Origin: Anaeramoeba flamelloides
Lineage: Eukaryota > Metamonada > Anaeramoebidae
Length of the DNA: 64,000 nucleotides
Direction of reading: 5' to 3'
NCBI GenBank assembly: GCA_027625915.1
Contig: JANTQA010000029.1
Span: 2,170,001-2,234,000 of the forward strand
Positions 45,875 to 64,000 of this stretch are shown here, in pieces. The translations under genes and the position numbers were made by a program. Positions within the stretch are counted from its first letter, which is position 1; the number at the start of each line of letters is the position of its first letter. The notes beneath the pieces are model-generated. The model was not told the DNA's origin, ran no database searches, and saw only the letters and a program-made list of their open reading frames with translations.

Positions 45875-47991
45875 ATGACTGAAGTAATTGTAAATCTCGA
45901 AGATTCGAGGCTTCTTCATAACATTCAAGTGCTTCGAGAGCAGTGTTTAAACGAATTTCTTGACATTATCCCAGAGACTGTTGGTTCTGGATCTATGGCT
46001 TTAATTTTAGATCCAGATTTGACTGGGCCATTGGGGCTTGTTGTTGAACCAAAAGTTTTAAAAGTACCTATTTCCCATGATTTTCTAAAAGAAAAAAGTC
46101 ACAATTACATTCTTTTTTTTTAATCCTTTTTCTTTTACATTTAAAAATATCCTTTTCAAGAAAGTTGTCAACAAGGCGAATAAATAAAAAAAAAAAAAAA
46201 AAAAACAAATTAACAACCTACTTAAACCCAAAAACAAATGAAAAAACTGACCCACACTAAACTCTTTTTCCGATTTCTGTATTTTTTTTTTTTTTTTTTT
46301 AATAATTTTTCATCTTTTTGTTTTCTTCCATTCCTAATAACTCTGAAAATCAAAAACACAAAACCCAAACAATTAACCCACGCTATTCTTAGCAATGTCC
46401 GATTTCAACAATAACTGAATTACATGATCAGCCATTTGAGAGTAAAGACAACAAATTTTTATTTTTTGTGTACCCAAGGCTCGAGTTAATGGCAATTATT
46501 GCAAAATACATTTTCTCGCAAGAAAAGGTGATTCCCAATTGTGAGTACACTGTTGTGTTTGTGCCAAGAAAGACGATGATGTGCGAAAGGGAATTAGAAA
46601 AATTGGGTGTGCTGGGTAACGTCACCCTTGAGGAGTTTCACATGGACTTGATCCCACTTGACGAAGACGTGCTAACGATGTCTGTCAAGGGCGCCTTTCG
46701 TCAAATCATTGATCAAGACACAAGCAACTTAATTGACGTCGCGAAAAGCATTCTCAAATTCGAGGCTGCCTTTGGCCAATTTAATGAGATCGACTGGATC
46801 GGGTCCAACTCCGAGATCGTAGCAGACATTTTGCAGCGCACAAAGAATTTCAGCTCCAAGAACAACGATCAGCTGTTCCCCTCACAGGTTGAACGGCTCA
46901 TAATATTCGATCGTAAGGTTGACTTGCTCAGCCCGATTGTCACGCAATTGACATACGAGGGCCTAATTGACGAGATCTATGGGATCGAGAATGGCATTGT
47001 GCAACTTGATCCACAGGTGCTGGGCCACCGAGGAAACAAAAAGGAAAGGAAGCCGCTCAATTCAAACGACATTCTGTATGCGATGATCCGCGATATGAAT
47101 ATGGGCAAGGTGGGAGAATTTTTCAAAAAAACGGCCAAGCAAATCGAGCTCGGCTACGAAAACCGAAACATCGTGAAGAATCTCTCAGAATTAAAAACCT
47201 TTGTCAAGAAATTGCCCTCTCTGCAGGCAGAGCATCATTCGCTTGACACGTACATCTCCATTTATGAGGACATCGTCAAATTAACCGGTGGCGGATCTGA
47301 TTTGAAAAAAAGAATTGAATGCGAACTGGGGATACTTGGCGATGGCAGGCAATTTTACGATTATTTGAAAACCCAAATTTGGAAAGAAGAAAACTTAAAT
47401 ACCGTTTTAAGGCTATTGTGTATCCAGTCGCTTTCTTCTGGCGGGCTCAAGAACAAGCATTTTGATTTTTTTCGAAAAGAGATCATTCACACATACGGGT
47501 TTAACCACGTGAACACTTTGGCCAACTTGGAGAAATTAGGAATGTTTAAAAAAAAGGAAGGAAACAAATTTGATCAAATAAGAAAAAATTTGAAATTATT
47601 TGACGACAACTTTTTGCAAACTAATGATATATCACTAGTGCATTCAGGCTATGCTCCAATCAGCATAAGGCTAATACAATGCTTGTTTGAAAAAAAACGC
47701 GGTTGGGAATCCATAGATGATATCATTAAAAATCAGATTGGTACGCATTATGGCAAAGTGGATCTCCCCAAATCGAAAGAAAAAAAAATTAATTCCAATA
47801 TTAACCAGTCAAACAATACCAAAAAAAAATTGTGCCTTGTGTTCTTTATTGGTGGAGTCACTTACGCAGAAATTTCAGCTTTAAGAATTTTGGGGCAAAA
47901 GGAAAATTCAAATGTTGAATTCATTATAGCTACAACAAACATTTTAAATGGTAACAAATTAATACAATCAACTTTTGAAATTAAAAAATAA
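45875..47991 (+). CDS. vps33: Vacuolar sorting protein VPS33 (Sec1/Munc18 family)
   Basis: VPS33 is the SM-protein subunit of the HOPS and CORVET tethers; it chaperones SNARE pairing for late-endosome, lysosome and vacuole fusion. Exon 1 (45875-46063) carries VLREQCLNEFLDIIP and LDPDLTGPLGLV. Exon 2 (46393-47991) begins QCPISTITELHDQP and continues FFVYPRLELMAIIAK, VTQLTYEGLIDEIYGI, EIIHTYGFNHVNTLANLEK and ends FFIGGVTYAEISALRILGQK and IIATTNILNG. All of these are VPS33 landmarks in order. The intron (46064-46392, 329 nt, GTACCT...TTAG) preserves the frame. The product is 595 residues; human VPS33A is 596. Start is the ATG followed by TEVIVNLED; a longer in-frame hydrophobic leader from 45767 is possible but looks like 5' UTR. 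Codons in the middle (about 46480-47330) are markedly GC-richer than those at the 3' end. TAA stop. Confidence 0.96.
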
Positions 47992-49465
47992 ATTTGATCT
48001 CTATTTATATTATTTAAAGAAATAATAATAAATAAGATTTTATTCATAACTTTCGTTTTGTTTTTTTTTTTTTTTTTTACTGCTTTGTTTGTACAAAATT
48101 TTAAAAATTTTAAATGCTTTGACTTTATTTTTTTGTTTTTTATTATTGTTTAAGGGTGGAGTTTTTAATTCCTCTTATTTACTCTAAAAATTAAATATTT
48201 TTGCATAAATTGATGATTGATGAGAAAATTAATTATTTTTGAAAAGTTAAAATGAATTGTGAATAAAAATATTAAAAATATATATAGATATTTGACTTAG
48301 AATCAACTATAATTTTGTGAGGAAGAAAAAATTTTAATTTTCGAATTTCCAATTTTGGAATTTGTCTTTTTTGTAAGTAATTGAATTTAAAATTTCATCT
48401 AATTAACTTTTTGTTTGAATTCATTTGACCAAAAAAGTTTTAATCTACACCCCCAAAAATAAGATATATCAGTAGAACTTTCAGAATGAATCAATATAAA
48501 GTCACAAATGACAAAATCAAATGATAATTTCAAGATTTTGACAATAAAAAAAAAAAACATGAAAATTTTAAAGTGAAATATCATTTTGTATATCAGTTCA
48601 AATCAAAATACCCCTCTTATACTGAAACAATTTGGAATTGTATTAGAAATTTGCATTCTTTTTTTTTAGAAAAAAATCAAGTATATATATAAGAGGGAAA
48701 AAATAACTTACAAGACCGAAAATTATCAAAGTTAAAAAGTATAAAAAATAACAGTATGTTTTATTTTTTTGTGATTAGATATTTTAGAATATTAGATATA
48801 ATGGTCACAGGGCTCCTTTTATTAATTTAATAACTTTTCAACTAGCAATTAAAAATATTTTTATCTTTTATCTTAAATTAAAATTTTATTTTTTTAAAAA
48901 TTAAATGATTAATAAACCATGAATCCTACTAAAATTAATGTTAATATTTCAGGATACTTTCTATCTCCTGAGAGATGATAAAAAAGAATTATAAAAATAT
49001 AGAAACTTGGTCTTTTTAGATCATAAAAAAACTCGGCTGATTTTTAAAATAAATAAGCTAACATGTTTAACCAAATTTATCAAACAAAAATGAACTTAAG
49101 GGAAAATTCTGAATAAAAGATATTTAAACTGTGTTAATATTGATGAATTATTATTTTAATTACTTTATTTATATTTTTTTTTAGTTTTTTTTGTCACACA
49201 AAAAAAATTAAAATTTCAGAACAAATTCATATATATATATATATATAAATTGATTTTACAAAAACCATTGTAATCAAATATAAAATTTCTTTATATATTA
49301 TTACCCAGTTTAATTAAATAAATTCAACAAATTCAAGCTATTCTCCGATATTATTCTTTAAAGAATCTTTCAATTTATATATCTGAAAATTTTTTTCTAA
49401 TTTACTCAAAGAATGCTTTGATTATTATTTCACTTTCATAAATTTCTTATTCTCCCACCCATTTT
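47992..49465. other. AT-rich intergenic stretch
   Basis: 3' flank of VPS33 with T18-type runs and a short TA tract near 49234. I see no gene or clear element here. Confidence 0.4.
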
Positions 49466-49669
49466 TAGACACAATAAGTTTCATATTTAAGGCACAAACT
49501 TTCAACGAAATTTTAGGCACAAAAAAATCTCAAATTAAGACACAAAATTAGGAATTTTTTATTTTACAAATTATTTTACTAGAATTTGAATTTTGTGCCG
49601 TAATTTGAGATTTTTTTTGTGCCTTAATTTTCGTTTAAAATATTTGCCTTAAAAGTGGAACTGACTGTA
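49466..49669. repeat. MITE family 1, copy F
   Basis: The right end GTGGAACTGACTGTA is intact. The left terminus is altered (TAGACACAATAAGTTTCATA), while the subterminal AAGGCACAAACTTTCAACGA block is conserved. Confidence 0.8.
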
Positions 49670-58994
<9,325 letters not shown>

Positions 58995-59300
58995 ATTCGT
59001 TTATATTTACAGATTAGTTATATAATATTGAAAGTATTTTTTTATAAAAATAAAATTCATAAAGGCAAGATATAGTCTTTAATAAAAATTAATTTACTTT
59101 ATATGATTGAAAATATTTTTTTCAGATTTTGGATTTTTGAGTTATTGGAGTTTGATAATCGTTACGAAAGATTTTTTTGTTTAAAGATATTTTTTAATTG
59201 GTTTTTTTCTTAATAAAATAAAAATCAAAATTTTCCACACAGTTAAAACAGTTAAAAGAATCACAATAATACAATTTCTTGAAAATTCGAAATAAACTTA

Positions 59301-59700
59301 ATTTCAAAAATTGAGACTCACCTGAAATAATAAATTGAAAAAATAAAATCCTTTAGTATTCAAGAACAACTAATAATTAAATATTATCAATAATTCACTT
59401 TTAAATTATTTTAAAATATATAAAAACCTGATATTTTAAAAATTAAAAAAAAATAAAAACAAAAACTTAAAAAAAAAGTGAATTACAATTATTGAAATGA
59501 TCCTTACCGATTTTTTATTTATTGAACTTTCACTAAAAAAAGGTTGAACAAGAAGATTTTTTATTAATAATTAAATTCATTTTAAAAGAAATTACATAGC
59601 GTTGAAATTTTCTTAGTGATTATTTGTCTTTTCGAAGATCTTTTTTTTTTTCCACATGATCTTTGGTAAAAAAATAGGATCAAAAAAAAGAAGAGTGCTT
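59301..59700 (+). mobile_element. Repeat R, copy 2, left half
   Basis: Collinear with 53172-53540 and 63126-63490, beginning TTTCAAAAATTGAGACTCAC and ending at TTTCCACATGATCTTTGGTA. It stops where the 1.93 kb element begins. The right half resumes at about 61641. Confidence 0.65.
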
Positions 59701-59707
59701 CTTAAAT

Positions 59708-61640
59708 TTTCGAAAAAAACCCGAAAAAAAAATTTACCCGAAAAAAATTTTTTAAATCAAAATTCACCAAATTCAATTATTTTGCAAGGGTTGTATAATT
59801 TCAAAGTGTTTTTTTAATTTTTTGATATAATTGGCCTTTTTACAACTTAATTACTCATTTTTTTATATTTTTTTTTCAATAAAAGTAACTTTCAAAACTA
59901 TTGGATTATTTTTTTTTCTTTCATTTTTATAAATTATGTGTTAACAATCAAATGAAAATGTAAAATTTAATCACCAAAAAGTTAGATCATTTATGTAAGT
60001 CAACTTAGACAATATATTTTTTGAAAATTTAGAAAAACCTGACTAATTGCTCCACGTATAATTTCCATTAGATCTTTGAATAAAAATTCCACAAAAACTT
60101 ACTCAAACAACACTCCTCACAATTTGTATTGAACCTAACAATTGTGTTTTGAGAGAAAACCCACAAAGAAAAAAAAATTTCAAAAAAAAAAAACTAATGA
60201 ACATTTTTTGGGTATTTGATTTAGGATTTTCTGTTCATAAATCAAATAGAGCAAATTCTAACCTGAGTAAAGTATTCTTTGATAACTTCAATTCAAGAAA
60301 AAACAAAAAACAAAAAAAACATAAAGTGAAAAACTAATAGAAAATCAGAATTTCTTTGTTAGGAGTTTATTATTTCTGAAGACAATGTAATAATTTAAGT
60401 AATCCAAAGGCCTATAACCATAGTACATTTGGTCTTCGAAGTTTTAGTTTATTATTGATACAGTTTGAAATGATCTTCATTTTTTCGGTTAGGAAATATT
60501 GTTCATTTTTCAAGTTAATGGTATTTAAATCATAAAACAAGAAAAAAAATCACTTCATTTTCTTGTTTTTCTTTCACAAATAGAGTTATCAAATAAATAA
60601 GTTGAGGTTTGAAAGGTATTTGACAAAAGCAAATGGGAAATGAAAATAAAATAAAATTTTTTTCCTATTTGTCAAACAAATTTGGTGTTTTCTCTTTTTT
60701 CATAAAAATCTTCTCTTTTCTAAAGTTGCTAATTTTTGAAAGTAGTAAAAGAAGAAAGGTGGTTCAACAAAGTCCATGAAAACTTCTCTAGTATTATTGT
60801 TGTGATAAAAAACTACTTTTTTTAGAAACTTGTAAAAAATATTGAAAGTTTTTTTTCAAAGAATGATTGGGATTGGGAAATTTCTTTAGTGTACTTTGGG
60901 ATTTATATTTACCTTGGAATTGTAATAAGTTGATTAAATTTTTAATTGTGAATGAAAGATCTAAAATCAAAAAAATTGTTCGGATTAAAATCTATTAACA
61001 AGAATAAAGAAATTGAAATTGTAAAAGTGAGTAAAAGTTTCCCTATACTTTTTAGAGTAAATGGTTTTACATAATCAATTCTGAAAGTTTTGTTTTCTGG
61101 GCATTCAAGTTAAATGAAAAAAAAAAACTTAATGAAATTTACCAATAATAAAGACAAAAATAGCAAATTAATCGGAAAACAGGGATGTCTTTGTTATTTT
61201 CTTTTGAACAGGGATTTTTTAAGTAAACTTTTTTCTTTTTTTGACACCATCCAAAAAATAATCAAATAAAAGTCAAAAGTAAAAAACAAATACCTTTTTA
61301 GGTTATTTGATCAATTCACCAAAAGAAAAATCTTCCATTAGTCTGGAAAAACATTTAAAACTTTTAAAAAACTCTAAAGAACAAAATACCATTACCTTTT
61401 CCCAACAATACTTTTATAAAAACTTTCTAATTTATTAAGGAATAAGACGGCTTTAAAATAATGCCATTTCTTTCCATAGAAATTCTCCATTTTTCCAAAA
61501 AAAATGCAATTGAAAATAAAAAACGAAATTCAAGTTCCTTTAAGATGAGACAAAAAAAAACAACTCCAACAATTATAAACTACTCAAAATAACATGTTAA
61601 AAAATTTCGGGTAAATTTTTTTTTCGGGTTTTTTTAGAAA
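59708..61640. mobile_element. TIR element of 1.93 kb inserted into repeat R
   Basis: Terminal inverted repeats of about 33 bp read CGAAAAAAACCCGAAAAAAA followed by AATTTACCCGAAA on the left. The right end mirrors this almost exactly, with one mismatch plus drift at the inner edge. The interior contains only short frames (one of 62 codons at 60149-60337 lacks an ATG and is Lys-rich), so it is non-autonomous. The near-identical ends suggest a recent insertion. A target duplication could not be read in the A-rich flanks. Confidence 0.7.
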
Positions 61641-61842
61641 TTTTATTAACTTACCAAAAAAGAAAAAAAAAAAAAAAAATACCCGCAAAAAGAAAAAAAA
61701 AGAAAGAAAAACAAAAATTTGACAAAATTAGAAAAAATGATTCTGATCCAAAAAATTGAAAATATTTTTTTGATAAGAATACTGGAATAAATCCTCAAAA
61801 CAGCTTCCAGTAACATTATAAAGTGAGTCAAAATTTTTGAAT
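61641..61842 (+). mobile_element. Repeat R, copy 2, right half
   Basis: Matches 53650-53830 and 63600-63765: AAAAATGATTCTGATCCAAA, then CATTATAAAGTGAGTCAAAA. It completes the R copy interrupted by the 1.93 kb element. Confidence 0.65.
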
Positions 61843-61924
61843 AATAACTTAATTTAGAATTTTGAAAAATATGAAAATCAATTTTTCATCTTTTAGTTTT
61901 TTCTTTTCATTTCATTTTTTTGAA

Positions 61925-62075
61925 TTAACATGACCTATTTCGTTTGATTAATAAATTTTTCAGTTGATATTTGTTTAAAGTTGAGTTCTTCAATTTTAAA
62001 GAGAAGAACTCAAAGAAAATTATTTGATGTAGTCTATCCGTTTGATCGATTGATGTATAGGCCTTATTGAAAAAA
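61925..62075 (-). repeat. Dispersed repeat D, copy 8
   Basis: Minus-strand copy with GAGTTCTTC...GAAGAACTC and GATTGATGTATAGGCC, matching the copies at 29690, 34690 and 40640. It lies directly between R copy 2 and T copy 2. Confidence 0.45.
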
Positions 62076-62085
62076 GAAATACTTT

Positions 62086-63103
62086 ATAAGTTATTTCCAA
62101 GAAAGTGGAGCAAATTTAGTTGAAAATATATTTATTAAAATCAATCTTCAAACAAATATTTAATTATATACAATCATTAGCTACCATTTATCTGGTTCTT
62201 GATAATAATTCAATTTTTTTCTTAGTTATGTATTAAAGAGGAAAAAGATATGAAAATTTACATTTTTTTACATTTTTTCGCTGACTGAATCTTCTTTATA
62301 TTGGGAAGAAGAGTAACAAAGGAAAAAGATCAAGTGGTTACTTGCCAATACAGTGACACAGAAAAAAGAAAGTTTGAGTAACTTGAAAATAAAAGCAAAA
62401 AAGCAAAGGCTAAAAATGACCAAAAAATTAAAGCAAATGAGATCACAAAGAAAAAAAGCAATTACAACAATTAAATAACGATCCAAAATGAACATTCATG
62501 ATCAATTATCAAATTATTAAATCAACCAAAAATATCCTTGCTGTTATTTTGGGGGTCGTTAATTAAAGATAGAGTTGTTTTTTTTTTTTTTTTTTACCAA
62601 TTACTTCTTATAAACACTTTAAAAATCTCTCTTTTTTTTTTCTTTTTCTTTCCTTTTTTTCTTTTCAATTTTTTGCTTCGGCTTTTTAAACATTAAAAAA
62701 TTTTTGGGTACTATTTCGATTTGATAATCGTGAAAGATCTGATTTTAGGTTTAAATTACCTTTGAGGAAATTTAGGTTAGAGGGCGTCTATTGTGTAATT
62801 TACACTTCTTCCATCAATAAAAATAAATAAGATATTAAATTTTCTGATCTCGATTTTACCGTATGTTTTTTAGGAGTGAAAATTGGTGTTTATTTTTTTC
62901 TTCTATTGAAAAAATCATTTAGATAACTTCACAAATCCAAACAAATTTTCAATTAGAATCGAAAACATATAACTGTATTTTATTGTTTAAAAAATCCATT
63001 TGTACCCTTTCTATATTTCCATTTTTTTTTTATTAGATTTTGTCCTATATTGTTTTCACTAAAAAAAAGTGAAATTCTTTATTTGATTTTTTGGAAATAG
63101 TTC
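62086..63103 (-). mobile_element. Element T, copy 2, interrupted by S2
   Basis: Reverse complement of 56963-57556 with the S2 insertion removed. The left edge TATTTCCAAGAAAGTGGAGC corresponds to T1's right end. The right edge TTTTTTGGAAATAGTTCATA corresponds to T1's left end. The piece right of S2 aligns with TTCTGATCTCGATTTTAC and AAAATTGGTGTTTATTTTTT. Confidence 0.65.
62260..62828. mobile_element. SINE-like retroposon S, copy 2
   Basis: 569 bp, collinear and same orientation as 55259-55838 (shared blocks GAATCTTCTTTATATTGGGA and GTGTAATTTACACTTCTTC). It is flanked by an imperfect 15 bp direct repeat, AAGATATGAAAATTT at 62245-62259 and AAGATATTAAATTTT at 62829-62843 (13 of 15 identical). 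In the uninterrupted T copies this target occurs once. A 75-codon minus-strand frame crossing S2 is not open in S1. Confidence 0.7.
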
Positions 63104-63125
63104 ATATATATATATATATAAACTC

Positions 63126-63489
63126 TTTTTCAAAAATTGTGACTCACTTGAAATAATAAATTGAAAAAAAAAATTATCCTTTAGTATTCAAGAACAATTA
63201 ATAACTAAATATGATTTGTAATTCACTTTTAAGTCATTCTAAATCTATAAAAGCCTGATATATTAAAAATTAAAAAAAAATAAAACCAAAAACTAAAAAA
63301 AAGTGAGTCACAATTTTTGAAATGAGCTATAACCCATTTTTTATTACTGAACTTTCACTGAAAAAAAGTTGAACAACAAGATTTTTTATTAATAATTAAA
63401 TCCATTTTCAAAGACATTACATAGTCGAAATTTTCTTAGTGATTATTTGTCTTTTCGAAGATCTTTTTTTTTTTCCACATGATCTTTTG

Positions 63490-63555
<66 letters not shown>

Positions 63556-63755
63556 AAAATTTTTCAAAAACAAAGAAAAAGAAAAACAAAAGAAAAACAA
63601 AAGAAAAAAAAAATTTGAAAAAGCAAAACTAAAATGTGCAAAATTAGAAAAAATGATTCTGATCCAAAAATTTGAAAATATTTTTTGTTAAGAATACTGG
63701 AATAAACCCTCAAAACAACTCCCATTAACATTATAAAGTAAGTCAAAATTTATGA

Positions 63756-63765
<10 letters not shown>
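63126..63765 (+). mobile_element. Repeat R, copy 3
   Basis: A complete copy starting TTTCAAAAATTGTGACTCAC, with the internal inverted motif AGTGAGTCACAATTTTTGAA near 63302 and an end like AAGTAAGTCAAAATTTATGA. TA microsatellites border both ends, suggesting insertion into a TA tract. A 64-base A run occupies the centre. Confidence 0.7.
63490..63553. repeat. A64 homopolymer
   Basis: An uninterrupted run of 64 adenines inside R copy 3. The exact length may be a sequencing or assembly estimate. Confidence 0.8.

Positions 63766-63787
<22 letters not shown>
63762..63787. repeat. (TA)n microsatellite
   Basis: A run of about 13 TA units directly after R copy 3. The remaining sequence to the window end shows nothing recognisable. 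Confidence 0.85.
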
Positions 63788-64000
63788 TGAAATAAATAAA
63801 ATTGTCATTTTTTCAATCAGTATTAATATTAAACTTAATTTTATATTGTTAATAAACAAACATCTCAACAAACAAAGATAATTTTTTATGATTTTTTATA
63901 AAAAAAAGTCCACACTTTTTTGGAAAGACAGTATTTTGAAACAAGGATGAACCAAAAATAATTGTATTTGATTATTTAAAAATTAATAATTAGAAACTCC

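Noticed and set aside
60149-60337. 62-codon Lys-rich frame inside the 1.93 kb element
   Set aside because: It lacks an ATG and shows no transposase features.
62268-62495. 75-codon minus-strand hydrophobic frame
   Set aside because: It crosses retroposon S2 and is not open in the sister copy S1.

Overview
The window is nuclear DNA of a unicellular eukaryote. It is very AT-rich, with long A and T runs and TA microsatellites. Genes are interrupted by GT-AG introns and widely spaced, and the recognised ones end in TAA under the standard code. No rRNA, tRNA, CRISPR array, operon or bacterial-type signal was found. The gene set (a tandem double RasGEF, a kelch/BTB protein, a large Cys-rich ephrin-receptor-like multi-pass membrane protein with Asn/Glu repeats, plus Sec23, Vps33, Ost4, Rpb12 and adenosine kinase) fits a free-living amoeboid protist. 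An Anaeramoeba-like or amoebozoan genome is my best guess from protein style, not something the sequence proves.

Layout. 0-2.2 kb: AT-rich DNA with short hairpin repeats. 2.2-2.6 kb (-): small acidic protein, unrecognised. 3.6-6.4 kb: two inverted-repeat elements and a dispersed repeat. 6.75-7.9 kb (-): adenosine kinase. 11.2 kb (+): RPB12. 12.5-16.2 kb: dispersed repeats, two small MITEs and orphan coding-like pieces. 17.4-20.7 kb (+): Cys-rich multi-pass membrane protein. 21.9-24.4 kb: three different long inverted-repeat elements in a row. 25.0-28.3 kb (+): kelch/BTB gene with a 1.9 kb intron. 28.8-35.6 kb: repeats, with the 35-residue OST4 gene at 32.3 kb (-). 35.7-39.2 kb (-): double RasGEF. 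39.2-45.8 kb: repeats. 45.9-48.0 kb (+): VPS33. 51.3-59.0 kb (+): SEC23, whose second intron is 5.1 kb and full of mobile elements. 59-64 kb: nested transposable elements.

Three conserved genes belong to endomembrane traffic and the secretory route (SEC23 in COPII coats, VPS33 in HOPS/CORVET tethering, OST4 in N-glycosylation). They are separate transcription units and I see no evidence of co-regulation.

Most of the unusual content lies between the genes. There is a six-copy Tc1/mariner-like MITE family with CAGT ends, TA flanks and iterated subterminal motifs; several unrelated inverted-repeat elements, including a nearly unbroken palindrome of about 410 bp; a TIR element of about 0.6 kb (called T here) that has twice been the target of a SINE-like retroposon of about 575 bp (called S) with 15-17 bp target duplications; and a 1.93 kb TIR element that split a third repeat (called R). 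All names given to repeat families are local to this report.
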